Both the position numbers and the translations under genes were made by a program. DNA of 64,000 nt from an uncultured Draconibacterium sp. GTDB lineage: Bacteria; Bacteroidota; Bacteroidia; Bacteroidales; Prolixibacteraceae. Each line of letters starts with the position of its first letter. Positions within the stretch are counted from its first letter, which is position 1. The stretch covers positions 1 to 64,000 of the forward strand of contig CANLMQ010000024.1 in NCBI GenBank assembly GCA_947492175.1, read 5' to 3'. Shown in pieces: positions 26,268 to 35,227 of this stretch. Under the pieces are notes generated by a model that ran no database searches, was not told where the DNA came from, and saw nothing but the letters and a program-made list of their open reading frames with translations.

Positions 26268-27325
26268 AAAAAATTCTCTTCGTAGATCCGCTATCTCCAC
26301 GTGGGCATGTAAATTTCAATAGTATTTACATACAATCCTTATACAAACTAACTGAAAATCTAGATTTTTCATTTAAACAAGGATATGAAAATCACTTCAA
26401 GATAAAATCGCAATCAATAGTTTATCCAATTCCAAAAAAGCTTTTTATTTCAACTAGAAATAAATTTACCACTAGATACAATCAGTGGAAGGTTCTTCGT
26501 TTTATAAAAAACCATATTCCGCTTCAGTCTTACGATATCGTAATATTTTCCAGCTACGAAGAAATATCGTTATCATTAGCATTTATTCGCAAAAAGGTTT
26601 TTTTAATCAATCATAACAATATAAGAAATATAGAAAATCCTATTAAAAGATACTTTTTCAAAAAGGCTAGTGCCAGAAACACTAACATCGTATTTGAAGA
26701 TTATATTAAAGGGCATTTAGAAGGAAAAGGCATTTCTAATTTAATTACAATCCCGCATGGAATACCAACTCCCCATAGTATGGGGATATTATCAAATCAA
26801 AATATGTGCGAAAAGTTTAGTTTTCTCAATAATTTTGATCGCGTAATTTTTTCCCCATCTGCATCAAGCTCTGATATGCCATTTTTGACAAAATTAAATT
26901 CAGATAGTTCATTTCTCTCGTTTTTAAGCCAAAATAATATTCTATTTATAGTTCGAGGAGATTTTCAGGAAAGCCAATCGAGAAACCTTCTCGTGATTAA
27001 TAACTTCTTAACTGACACGGAATATCAGTTCCTTTTATTAAGAAGCGATATTATATTGATTTCCTATCCTCAAACACATCTATTTAGAGTCAGTGCAATC
27101 CTTTTTGAATGTATTGCAAACAATAAATTTTGTGTACTATCTAATATTCCGGCGCTACGTATATATGCTGAATACTTTAACTATAATCCATATTTTGAAT
27201 CCATTAGCAGTTTATTAATTCTATTAAAAAACTTAATCAGTAATAAGCAATTAACAGATTCATCTCCATTTAAAAACACGAATAAGCTAAATCCTGATTT
27301 AGGTAAAATTTTAAATGAAAAATGA
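26264..27325 (+). CDS. Putative glycosyltransferase (GT-B type)
   Basis: A 353-residue protein in the EPS locus. The N-terminus (KKILFVDPLSPRGHVNF) and the layout (Rossmann-like first half, a TIPHGIPTP linker in the middle at about 168-176, second half with RVSAILFECIANNKF) suggest a divergent GT-B glycosyltransferase that uses a nucleotide sugar to extend the lipid-linked repeat unit. The usual E-x7-E motif is not clear: FECIANNKFCVL takes its place. Both ends overlap neighbours by four bases, so it is translationally coupled. Linkage and sugar are unknown. Confidence 0.65.
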   Translation: MKKILFVDPLSPRGHVNFNSIYIQSLYKLTENLDFSFKQGYENHFKIKSQSIVYPIPKKLFISTRNKFTTRYNQWKVLRFIKNHIPLQSYDIVIFSSYEEISLSLAFIRKKVFLINHNNIRNIENPIKRYFFKKASARNTNIVFEDYIKGHLEGKGISNLITIPHGIPTPHSMGILSNQNMCEKFSFLNNFDRVIFSPSASSSDMPFLTKLNSDSSFLSFLSQNNILFIVRGDFQESQSRNLLVINNFLTDTEYQFLLLRSDIILISYPQTHLFRVSAILFECIANNKFCVLSNIPALRIYAEYFNYNPYFESISSLLILLKNLISNKQLTDSSPFKNTNKLNPDLGKILNEK

Positions 27326-28371
27326 GAAAAAAAATTATATTCCTTCAAAATAAATTACTCCACTACAGAATTCCACTGTACAACTATCTACATGACAACT
27401 ATGGTGACGTCACTGTTCTTCATTGTGAAAGAACTTCAAGCAACGAAAACATACTATTCAAAGAGACTACAATAGAAGATCACAATATAAAATCTTTTCA
27501 CTTTCAAATTGGATTAAAAAACATAGTTAACGAATATGATATCATTGTTGCTATGTTTGATTTGAAATGGCCTAGTATCTGGACTTTGCCTCTAAGACTA
27601 AATCCCAAAAAAAAATTCTTCTTTTGGGGAATAGGTGTTTCTACCGAAAAAGGATTGGATGTAAATAAGAAATTTGATTTTTTTAGATATAAAATTGGAA
27701 AACTATCTACTGGTCTAATTTTTTATTCCGATTATCCTGTAAAAAACTATCTTCAAAAAGGATTTAACAAAAAGAGCCTGTTCGTCGCACACAACACTGT
27801 TGACGTTGAGAACAATAACATTGTCGAAGATTTTCAAGGTAATAAATTCATCTTTATTGGAAGTTTATCAAAAAGAAAACGAATTGATATATTGATATGT
27901 GCATTTGCAGATGTTCTGAAGTCAATCCCTAGTCACATTATCTTAGAAATAATCGGTGATGGCGACGAAAGAGAGAGCCTTAATGAACTTATTGATAAAT
28001 TAGGCCTACAGGAGAGGGTATTTATTAAAGGACCAATTTTTGATTCTTCTCGTAAAGCAGAAATTTTCAAATCTGCCATAGCGACGATTTCCCCGGGACA
28101 AGCTGGTCTCTCTGTATTAGAAAGTTTTGCCTATGGAGTTCCATTCATTACTTCAAGAGATGCTATAACAGGAGGAGAGATTTTTAATATACATGAAAAA
28201 CAAACTGGTTATTTTATGAAGAATCAGGATGAACTTTCAAAGCTTTTAATTCATTTGTCCAACAATCCATCAGTACAGTTGAAATTACGACATAATTGTA
28301 TTCATTACTATCAAACCAATCGGCGTATATCAGATATGGCAAAAGGTTTTATTTCTGCTTTTGAAGCTTAA
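27322..28371 (+). CDS. Glycosyltransferase family 4-like protein
   Basis: A 349-residue cytosolic GT-B enzyme. The C-terminal half carries the GT4 nucleotide-sugar site: IFIGSLSKRKRIDILI near 174-189, EIIGDGDERESL, then an ISPGQAGLSVLESFAYGVPFI segment, whose Glu lies in the usual E-x7-E position. It would add one sugar to the undecaprenyl-linked unit. It overlaps the upstream gene by four bases. The donor and acceptor cannot be read from sequence. Confidence 0.85.
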   Translation: MRKKIIFLQNKLLHYRIPLYNYLHDNYGDVTVLHCERTSSNENILFKETTIEDHNIKSFHFQIGLKNIVNEYDIIVAMFDLKWPSIWTLPLRLNPKKKFFFWGIGVSTEKGLDVNKKFDFFRYKIGKLSTGLIFYSDYPVKNYLQKGFNKKSLFVAHNTVDVENNNIVEDFQGNKFIFIGSLSKRKRIDILICAFADVLKSIPSHIILEIIGDGDERESLNELIDKLGLQERVFIKGPIFDSSRKAEIFKSAIATISPGQAGLSVLESFAYGVPFITSRDAITGGEIFNIHEKQTGYFMKNQDELSKLLIHLSNNPSVQLKLRHNCIHYYQTNRRISDMAKGFISAFEA

Positions 28372-28383
28372 ATTTTATTAACC

Positions 28384-29535
28384 ATGAAAATCCTAGTTAA
28401 CACCTCAAACCTTAAAATGGGAGGAGCAATACAAGTTGGTATTTCATTTATAAACGAAATAAGAGAAGAAAGAAAACATTGTTTTCATATAGTTCTATCA
28501 AAAGAAATTTCACAGCAGGTTAACACTAAACAATTTCCATCCAATTTCTCATTTTATGACTACAGTGTTAAAGCAAATAGAGTAAGTGCTTATCAAGGAA
28601 AAAACAAATTTCTGTCTCAATTAGAAAACGCTATTAAGCCAGACTGTGTATTCTCAATTTTTTCCCCGACCTATTGGAAACCCAGGTCGCTCCATATAGC
28701 AGGATTTGCTGCAGGTTGGACAATCAATCCTGATTCAATCGCATTTAGACAACTAAAAATTGTAGATCGCATAAAAAAGAACCTCCAAAACTATCTTAAA
28801 TTAAAACTTTCAATTACACAAACTGATATCTTTATTGGAGAGACACAGGTTGTAAGAGAGCGCTTAAATAAGTTTGGCAAATTTCCTATTAACAAAATAC
28901 ATGTGGTCGGTAATACATTCGGATCTCATTTTAATAAAGTAATAAACACCGCCGATTTTCGCCTACCTATTAAAAGAGAAAGTGATGAGTTCCGTTTTGT
29001 TACAATTAGTGCGAATTACCCACACAAGAATCTAAAAATACTAAAGTCAGTTATACCAATTCTTAGAAGAAAGAAAGTCAATGTTAAATTTATACTAACG
29101 CTTCCCAATCAAGAGTTTAATCAAATATTCTCAGATTTTGACGATTACATCATAAACTTGGGACCAGTTCCGATAAATGCTTGCCCCGGTATCTATGCTC
29201 AATGCGATGCACTTTTTCTTCCTACTTTATTGGAAAGTTTTACGGCCTCATATCCCGAAGCGATGATTATGCAAAAACCCATATTAACATCTAATCTAGA
29301 CTTTGCGAAAGATATATGTAAGGATGCAGCTGAATATTTTGAACCTCTAAATCAACAAGATATTGTTCAAAAAATTATGAACTTAATTAATAATGAAAAG
29401 CGTTATAACGAATTAATTAGACTCGGACTAGACCGTGTAAAAGATTTTCCAACGGCTAAAAAAAGAGCTGAAAAGTACATTGAAATTTGCGAACAAGAAG
29501 TAAATAGATATCATGATACAAATCATACAAGTTAG
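28384..29535 (+). CDS. Glycosyltransferase family 4-like protein
   Basis: A 383-residue GT-B glycosyltransferase. It begins MKILVNTSNLKMGGAIQVG, a common start for GT4 enzymes, and has the donor-binding half with FVTISANYPHKNLKIL, a later YAQCDALFLPTLLESFTASYPEAM (Glu of the E-x7-E motif) and a final KRAEKYIEI helix. It is the last gene of the AT-rich cassette; a recombination scar lies directly downstream. It follows the upstream gene by 12 bases and probably shares its transcript. Confidence 0.87.
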   Translation: MKILVNTSNLKMGGAIQVGISFINEIREERKHCFHIVLSKEISQQVNTKQFPSNFSFYDYSVKANRVSAYQGKNKFLSQLENAIKPDCVFSIFSPTYWKPRSLHIAGFAAGWTINPDSIAFRQLKIVDRIKKNLQNYLKLKLSITQTDIFIGETQVVRERLNKFGKFPINKIHVVGNTFGSHFNKVINTADFRLPIKRESDEFRFVTISANYPHKNLKILKSVIPILRRKKVNVKFILTLPNQEFNQIFSDFDDYIINLGPVPINACPGIYAQCDALFLPTLLESFTASYPEAMIMQKPILTSNLDFAKDICKDAAEYFEPLNQQDIVQKIMNLINNEKRYNELIRLGLDRVKDFPTAKKRAEKYIEICEQEVNRYHDTNHTS

Positions 29536-29588
29536 TAAGACTCAATTTTTAGGAATGGTAATGAACTAAAATTTGAAAGTAGAACGAA

Positions 29589-29612
29589 TCCCGATCGTAT
29601 TACGCATCGGGA
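29589..29612. repeat. Hairpin preceding the oxidoreductase remnant
   Basis: TCCCGAT (29589-29595) pairs with ATCGGGA (29606-29612). It lies 41 bases before the ATG of the 29-codon remnant, mirroring the stronger hairpin at 29761-29788 before the intact gene. Confidence 0.55.
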
Positions 29613-29652
29613 ACTGGTACTCAATGCTAAAAACCAAATAATCGATTTAAGA

Positions 29653-29742
29653 ATGAAACAAATAATCCAAGACCTTAAAAAAGGTAACACCATATTAAAA
29701 GAAGCGAACGAAATGATCATTTTTAAAGCCTTTGGCGCATAG
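29653..29742 (+). pseudogene. Remnant 5' end of the bi-domain oxidoreductase gene
   Basis: A 29-codon frame begins MKQIIQDLKKGNTILKE, which matches the start of the intact oxidoreductase (29813) at 16 of 17 residues. Most of the base differences are silent third-position changes, so this looks like the 5' end of a homologous gene from another lineage, not a fresh duplication. After codon 17 the similarity stops and a TAG follows. It probably marks the edge of an exchanged cassette. It might also be translated as a short leader peptide. Confidence 0.7.
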
Positions 29743-29760
29743 AAATGATTCAGTTGAGTT

Positions 29761-29788
29761 GATCCCGAGCGCAAAGCGCATCGGGATC
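29761..29788. repeat. Strong hairpin before the oxidoreductase gene
   Basis: GATCCCGA (29761-29768) pairs with TCGGGATC (29781-29788), and GCGC/GCGC pair inside with an AAA loop. It ends 24 bases before the ATG and has no U-run, so it is more likely a repeat or mRNA structure than a terminator. Confidence 0.65.
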
Positions 29789-29812
29789 TCATTAAATTAA
29801 AGTCAATTAAAT

Positions 29813-31921
29813 ATGAAACAGATAATTCAGGACTTAAAAAAAGGTAACACAATCCTTGAAGAAGTCCCCGCCCCACAAGTAAAGGCCGGAAGTTTATTGA
29901 TAAAGACCACACGTAGCTTGGTTTCTTTGGGAACCGAACGGATGTTGGTTGAGTTTGGTAAAGCCAATTTTGTTCAAAAAGCCAAACAACAACCCGATAA
30001 GGTAAAAATGGTGCTGGACAAGATGAAAACCGATGGCGTTATGCCCACCCTTGAAGCCGTTTTCAATAAACTGAACCAACCTTTGCCATTGGGATACTGT
30101 AATGTTGGAAAAGTAGTAGCTGTAGGGAAAGGGGTGCATGGTTTTAATGTGGGCGATCGGGTGGCCTCCAATGGCAACCACGCCGAATATGTATGTGTAC
30201 CGGAAAACCTGGTGGCTAAAATCCCGGACAATGTTACCGATGAAGAAGCTGCGTTTACAGTAATTGGCTCAATTGGCCTGCAGGGTATACGTTTATGCAA
30301 TCCTACTTTCGGTGAAACCATTGTGGTAATTGGATTAGGTTTGATTGGATTAGTTACCGCAGAACTGCTTAAGGCCAACGGCTGCTATGTAATTGGTTAC
30401 GATTTCGACCAGCAGAAGGTAGATATGGCCAACTCCAAAGGCATCACTGCATTCAACCCGGCTAGTGGAACCGATCCGGTTAAATTCGTTCAGCAGGCCA
30501 CCAATGAAGTAGGGGCAGATGGGGTCATCATTACGGCTTCTGCCAAAAGTGATGAGATTATCCACCAGGCTGCCCAAATGTCTCGCAAACGTGGCCGCGT
30601 AATCCTGGTTGGGGTAATTGGCCTGAACATGATGCGTGCTGATTTTTACGAAAAAGAACTCTCCTTCCAGGTTTCCTGTTCATATGGTCCTGGTAGATAC
30701 GATGAAAATTACGAACAAAAAGGACAGGACTATCCCATTGGTCATGTACGTTGGACGGAAAAACGCAACTTTGAAGCCATTCTTAATGCCATCTCCCATA
30801 AACAACTGGATGTAACCCCATTGATCACAGAGCAGGTTGCATTGGAACAATATGATGAGATCTACGGTGATATGCGTAAGCAAGGATCCATCGCCTCTAT
30901 TTTGGTGTATCCTGAGAATGCGTCAGAGAATTCAACAGTTGAAGTAACTCAACAATCCTTCAACGGGGCGAAAGGTGTATTTGGTATTATCGGTGCAGGT
31001 AACTTTACTTCATCTACCATAATTCCAGGAATGGTGGGAGCCAATGCCAATATGAAGTACATTGCCAGTGCTGGAGGTCTTTCGGCAACCACGTTGGCAA
31101 AGAAGGGCAATATTGCCAATGCCACTTCCGATTACAAAACCATACTTGCCGATAGTGATGTAGATACAGTAATGATTACTACGCGTCACAACATGCACGC
31201 TTCAATGACTTTGGAAGCACTAGATGCAGGCAAACATGTTTTTGTTGAGAAGCCATTATGTCTTACGCAAGAAGAACTTGACCAAATCGTTGAACAGCAG
31301 AAACAGTCACAAAAGATGGTGGTTGTGGGCTTTAACCGCAGGTTTGCCCCATTGACTCAGAAAATGAAGCAGCTTTTAGGTGAAGGGCCTAAAAACATCA
31401 TTGCAACCATGAATGCCGGTGCAATTCCTCCCGAGGTATGGGTGCACGATATGGAAGTGGGTGGAGGTCGTATTTTGGGTGAAGCGTGCCATTATATAGA
31501 CCTGTGTACATACCTTGCCGGAAGTAAGGTAAAAGCGGTCTGTATGAACAGTATGGGTACTGATCCGCAGGAAAATACAGATAATGCCAGTATTTTGTTG
31601 AAGTATGAAAACGGTACTAATGCAGTGATTAATTACTTTGCCAATGGCAGCAAGTCATATGCGAAAGAACGAATTGAGGCCTATAGCCAGGAAAGAACAT
31701 TGGTGATTGACAACTGGAGAGAATTGAAAGGTTTTGGGGTTAAAGGATTCTCCAAAATGAAAACCCGCCAGGATAAAGGGCATAAAAACCAGTTTAAATT
31801 ATTGGTTGAATCCATTAAGACCGGAACACCCATTGTCCCCTTTGATGAAACAGTCAATACCACCAAAGCATCACTGGCAGCAATCCACTCCATGAAAGAA
31901 GGTAAATGGGTTGAAATTTAA
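29813..31921 (+). CDS. Bi-domain oxidoreductase (MDR dehydrogenase + Gfo/Idh/MocA)
   Basis: A 702-residue fusion. Residues 1-375 form a medium-chain (zinc-type alcohol) dehydrogenase domain with GYCNVGKVVAVGKGVHGF, GDRVASNGNHAEY and the NAD motif VVIGLGLIGLVTAELL (about 171-186). Residues about 385-702 form a Gfo/Idh/MocA domain, with GIIGAGNFTSSTIIPGM at its NAD site, the HVFVEKPLCLT motif and a HDMEVGGGRILGEACHYIDL segment. Such fusions are found in polysaccharide loci next to heparinase-type proteins, as here. They probably modify a nucleotide sugar or a glycan; the reaction is not known to me. Confidence 0.88.
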   Translation: MKQIIQDLKKGNTILEEVPAPQVKAGSLLIKTTRSLVSLGTERMLVEFGKANFVQKAKQQPDKVKMVLDKMKTDGVMPTLEAVFNKLNQPLPLGYCNVGKVVAVGKGVHGFNVGDRVASNGNHAEYVCVPENLVAKIPDNVTDEEAAFTVIGSIGLQGIRLCNPTFGETIVVIGLGLIGLVTAELLKANGCYVIGYDFDQQKVDMANSKGITAFNPASGTDPVKFVQQATNEVGADGVIITASAKSDEIIHQAAQMSRKRGRVILVGVIGLNMMRADFYEKELSFQVSCSYGPGRYDENYEQKGQDYPIGHVRWTEKRNFEAILNAISHKQLDVTPLITEQVALEQYDEIYGDMRKQGSIASILVYPENASENSTVEVTQQSFNGAKGVFGIIGAGNFTSSTIIPGMVGANANMKYIASAGGLSATTLAKKGNIANATSDYKTILADSDVDTVMITTRHNMHASMTLEALDAGKHVFVEKPLCLTQEELDQIVEQQKQSQKMVVVGFNRRFAPLTQKMKQLLGEGPKNIIATMNAGAIPPEVWVHDMEVGGGRILGEACHYIDLCTYLAGSKVKAVCMNSMGTDPQENTDNASILLKYENGTNAVINYFANGSKSYAKERIEAYSQERTLVIDNWRELKGFGVKGFSKMKTRQDKGHKNQFKLLVESIKTGTPIVPFDETVNTTKASLAAIHSMKEGKWVEI

Positions 31922-31925
31922 TAAT

Positions 31926-33533
31926 ATGCAATTCAAACGGTATTACAACACACTTAAATATCTAAAAATAACACAAATCCGGTATCAGTTATGGTACCGC
32001 ATTCGTCGTTATTGGAGAAAGATAATTGGATTTACTTATCCTTTATCCATTGTTAAAGGATCATATCCATTGCAGCTTACTCCCTGTATTGATAAACCGG
32101 TATCACTTGAATCATCAAAGTTTACTTTTTTGAACCAATCCACTGATTATCACCCTGTAATCGACTGGAACGAATCTCAGAATGGTAAACTATGGGCCTA
32201 CAACCTCAACTATATGGACTACCTTCTCCAACCCAATATGGAGTTGGCAACAGGGTTAGAACTAATAGATAAGTTCATTGCTGACCTGCCAGGGAATTCA
32301 ACAGGTCTGGAGCCCTATCCCATTGCCTTGCGAGGGATCAACTGGATCAAGTTCCTGTCCCAGCACAGATCACAGATCACAGATCACGCAACGCTTTCCA
32401 CCATCAATAATTCACTTTACGCCCAGTATTGCATACTTTTGGATAACCTGGAATATCACTTATTGGGCAACCACTTGCTGGAAGATGCTTTTAGCTTGCT
32501 TTTCGGAGCCTTCTATTTTAAGGATGAAAAACTATACTCAAAAGCATGTCAGCTTTTACACAGGGAACTTGAGGAACAGATTCTAAAAGATGGTGCACAC
32601 TTTGAATTAAGCCCTATGTACCACCAAATCCTTTTGGATCGCCTACTAGATTGCATTAACCTGGTCCAAAACAATACATTGTTTGATAACCAGGATAAGA
32701 TTATACGATTAATGCGGGAAAAAGCCGTCAGTATGATTTCCTGGATAAATATCATGACTTTCTCTGATGGTACCATTCCTCTTCTCAATGATAGCACATA
32801 TGGCATTGCACCAACTACGAATCAACTTAAAGCATATGCCACATCATTAAATCTAATTCGTGATAATTCGTGTAATTCGCGGACATTATCCGATTCAGGT
32901 TACCGCAAATTCACAGGAACCAATTACGAGTGTATTATTGACGTAGGGCATATTGGGCCAGACTATATCCCTGGTCATGCCCATTCCGACACTTTCAACT
33001 TTCATTTGCAGGTAAATGACCAACCGCTAATTGTTGACACTGGAATTTCAACCTATAACAAAAACCAACATCGTCAGGCAGAACGTTCAACCGAGGCACA
33101 TAACACCGTTCAATACGGAAATCACGAACAAAGCGACGTATGGGGTGGATTCCGGGTTAGTAAACGTGCCCGAATAATGCAATTAGAAGAAGATGATAAG
33201 AAGATAAAAGCGAGTCACAATGGATACTGCCAGTTAGCTGTTAATCACGAAAGAACCTTTGAAAGTAATACTGACTCTTTGATTATTACCGATGTTGTTA
33301 AAGGTAAACAAACAGAAAACAGTACAGCCCGTTTCCATTTTACACCAGGTCAACATCCCGAAATAAACAATAAAACAGCTTACTTCAGTGGTGGTAAAGT
33401 TGTTTTCTCAGGTAAGTCTGAAATTAAGCTAAAGGATTACTCCTATGCTGCGGGTTACAACAAATTGCAAGAGGCAAAATGCATCGAAGTAACTTTTAAT
33501 GACCAATTAACAACCCATTTTACATTTAATTAG
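31926..33533 (+). CDS. Heparinase II/III-family protein (alginate lyase-like)
   Basis: A roughly 535-residue protein. The first 330 residues form an all-alpha toroid of the polysaccharide lyase type, with GNHLLEDAFSLLFGA (GNHxLE is a family mark) and LSPMYHQILLDRLLD. The C-terminal part is the Heparinase_II/III beta-sandwich, with GHAHSDTFNFHLQ, including the metal/catalytic His. No signal peptide is seen, so its role is probably in the cytosol or in polymer modification during synthesis. ATG at 31926 is a better start than the TTG at 31911. Two repeat-like in-frame stretches are present (32364-32384, 32854-32882). Confidence 0.88.
   Translation: MQFKRYYNTLKYLKITQIRYQLWYRIRRYWRKIIGFTYPLSIVKGSYPLQLTPCIDKPVSLESSKFTFLNQSTDYHPVIDWNESQNGKLWAYNLNYMDYLLQPNMELATGLELIDKFIADLPGNSTGLEPYPIALRGINWIKFLSQHRSQITDHATLSTINNSLYAQYCILLDNLEYHLLGNHLLEDAFSLLFGAFYFKDEKLYSKACQLLHRELEEQILKDGAHFELSPMYHQILLDRLLDCINLVQNNTLFDNQDKIIRLMREKAVSMISWINIMTFSDGTIPLLNDSTYGIAPTTNQLKAYATSLNLIRDNSCNSRTLSDSGYRKFTGTNYECIIDVGHIGPDYIPGHAHSDTFNFHLQVNDQPLIVDTGISTYNKNQHRQAERSTEAHNTVQYGNHEQSDVWGGFRVSKRARIMQLEEDDKKIKASHNGYCQLAVNHERTFESNTDSLIITDVVKGKQTENSTARFHFTPGQHPEINNKTAYFSGGKVVFSGKSEIKLKDYSYAAGYNKLQEAKCIEVTFNDQLTTHFTFN
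32364..32384. repeat. In-frame 7-bp repeat (CACAGAT x3) in heparinase gene
   Basis: Three exact heptamers CACAGAT occupy 21 bases inside the coding sequence; being a multiple of three, the block leaves the frame intact and encodes HRSQITD-like residues in the helical domain. The unit length equals that of the spacer arrays. Confidence 0.8.
32854..32882. repeat. In-frame 9-10-bp periodic repeat in heparinase gene
   Basis: TAATTCGTGA, TAATTCGTG, TAATTCGCGG follow one another inside the coding sequence and code for an IRDNSCNSR-like loop between the two domains. It resembles the periodic block in wecB at 21633. Confidence 0.7.
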
Positions 33534-33538
33534 ATTTT

Positions 33539-34747
33539 ATGCGTATTCTATTTCTAACGGACAACTTCCCGCCCGAAGTAAATGCTCCGGCAACAAGAAC
33601 CTACGAACATTGCAAAGAGTGGGTTAATAAAGGTGCAGACGTAACGGTAATCACCTGTGCCCCGAACTTTCCAAAAGGGAGAGTTTATGAAGGCTATAAA
33701 AACAAATGGAAAACACGCGAAAATATCGATGGCATAAAGGTTATCAGGGTATGGACTTATATATCTGCGAACGAAGGTTTTCTTCGCCGAACCCTGGACT
33801 ATATTTCTTTTTCAATTACCGGCTTTCTTGCCGGACTTTTCGAAAAAGCTGATGTAATTGTCGCTACCTCTCCGCAATTTTTTACAGCGTTGGCTGCACG
33901 TACCCTTTCGTTTTGGAAAAGAAAGCCATGGATATTAGAGATTCGCGATTTGTGGCCTGAATCCATTAAAACAGTTGGTGCCATGAAAGACAGTATCTTT
34001 ATCCGCTACTTTGAAAAGGAAGAGATGTGGAACTATAAAAGTGCAGATAAAATTATAACGGTTACCGATTCGTTCAAAAAGACTATTTCCGAGAAAGGAA
34101 TTTCTCCCAACAAAATTGAGGTCATAAAAAACGGGGCAAATTTCGACCTGTATAAACCAATGCCAAAAAACAAAAATTTGTTAAAGGTTTTAAATCTGAA
34201 TGGGAAAACCATTATTGGTTTTATTGGAACTCATGGTATGGCACATAAACTCGATTTTATTCTTGATTGTGCCAAAGAACTTCAACACACCAATTATCAT
34301 TTCCTTTTTGTGGGCGATGGTGCTATGAAAAAATCGTTGGCAGAAAAAAAGAAAAATGAAAATATCAGAAACCTTACCATGTTGGATTCAATCGCCAAAG
34401 AAGAGGTGGCCAACTACCTCTCACTGGTGGATATTTCGTTAATAAACCTGAAAAAGAGCGACCTGTTTAAAACCGTTATTCCTTCAAAGATATTCGAAAA
34501 TGCAGCCATGGAGATTCCTATTCTTATGGGCGTTGACGGTGAAGCCCGTTCCATAATTGAAGACTACGAAGCCGGTTTGTTCTTTGAACCCGAAGATAAA
34601 ACTTCCTTTTTCGAAAAACTGGATGAGATAACCAATCCCGAAAACCGGGAACGCTTTAAATCGGGATGCAGAACCTTAGCTTTTGATTTCGACCGAAAAA
34701 AATTGGCAGGAAAGATGTTTGAAATAATTAAAGAAACAGCCAATTAA
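33539..34747 (+). CDS. Glycosyltransferase family 4, WbuB-like
   Basis: A 402-residue GT-B glycosyltransferase. The start MRILFLTDNFPPEVNAPATRT and the following CAPNFPKGRVYEGYK are typical of the WbuB group (L-fucosamine transferase and relatives). The donor site has TIIGFIGTHGMAHKLDF (about 221-237), FLFVGDGAMKKSL and the late SKIFENAAMEIPIL, whose Glu lies in the catalytic E-x7-E position. It follows the heparinase gene by five bases, and codon use returns to the less AT-rich style of the locus. It probably adds an amino sugar to the repeat unit; the exact sugar is inferred from family only. Confidence 0.88.
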   Translation: MRILFLTDNFPPEVNAPATRTYEHCKEWVNKGADVTVITCAPNFPKGRVYEGYKNKWKTRENIDGIKVIRVWTYISANEGFLRRTLDYISFSITGFLAGLFEKADVIVATSPQFFTALAARTLSFWKRKPWILEIRDLWPESIKTVGAMKDSIFIRYFEKEEMWNYKSADKIITVTDSFKKTISEKGISPNKIEVIKNGANFDLYKPMPKNKNLLKVLNLNGKTIIGFIGTHGMAHKLDFILDCAKELQHTNYHFLFVGDGAMKKSLAEKKKNENIRNLTMLDSIAKEEVANYLSLVDISLINLKKSDLFKTVIPSKIFENAAMEIPILMGVDGEARSIIEDYEAGLFFEPEDKTSFFEKLDEITNPENRERFKSGCRTLAFDFDRKKLAGKMFEIIKETAN

Positions 34748-35227
34748 GGGATCTATCCCTAACTACCCCTCGTCTGTGCCGAGGGGTTAATGGTCTGTCG
34801 TTTACAACGACATTAGAATAAACAACAGTTCTATCGCCAAATTACATCCCGCTGGCGCACATTTGTCCGTCAGCTGACAGATGTCTCTTTTGGAACAAAA
34901 GAACAAGCTTAATAAGATTACTTCGTCTCCGTCAGCCGACGGATCCTCGCAATGACCTTAATCCTTAATACGATCGGCGGCGCACAATGAATTTTATCTA
35001 ATAAAAACGTTTCACGCGCCGCCCGGATTATCCAATTCGCCGTCATTGCGAGGGAGTGAGGTACGAACGACCGAAGCAATCTCATGCCTGATTGGAGGAT
35101 ACATTAAACAAACTCAGAAGAACCAGGAACAAAGAGCCAGAAGCCAGCAACACTGCAACACAACAACAATTTCTCAATTTTACAATTTTACAATATAACA
35201 GTTTAACAATTTCTCAATTTATAAAGA
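34748..35227. repeat. Repeat-packed spacer with nested inverted repeats
   Basis: This 480-base gap has no gene. Parts seen: CCCCTCG/CGAGGGG hairpin (34766-34786); TGTCGTT/AACGACA (34796-34812); palindromes TCCGTCAGCTGACAGA (34866-34881) and TCCGTCAGCCGACGGA (34928-34943); an inverted pair of a CATTGCGAG...GAAGCAATCT element (34915-34956 in reverse, 35042-35083 forward); inside that pair, GGCGGCGC/GCGCCGCC (34976-34983, 35016-35023); two AGCCAGA heptamers (35135-35148); and an 8-base periodic CAATTT array (about 35167-35220) leading up to the next start. The inverted pair can fold the DNA into a long cruciform. Confidence 0.7.

Noticed and set aside
29761..29788. Intrinsic terminator ending the glycosyltransferase operon
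   Set aside because: The stem is strong but no U-run follows, and the same type of stem precedes the remnant gene, which points to a repeat.
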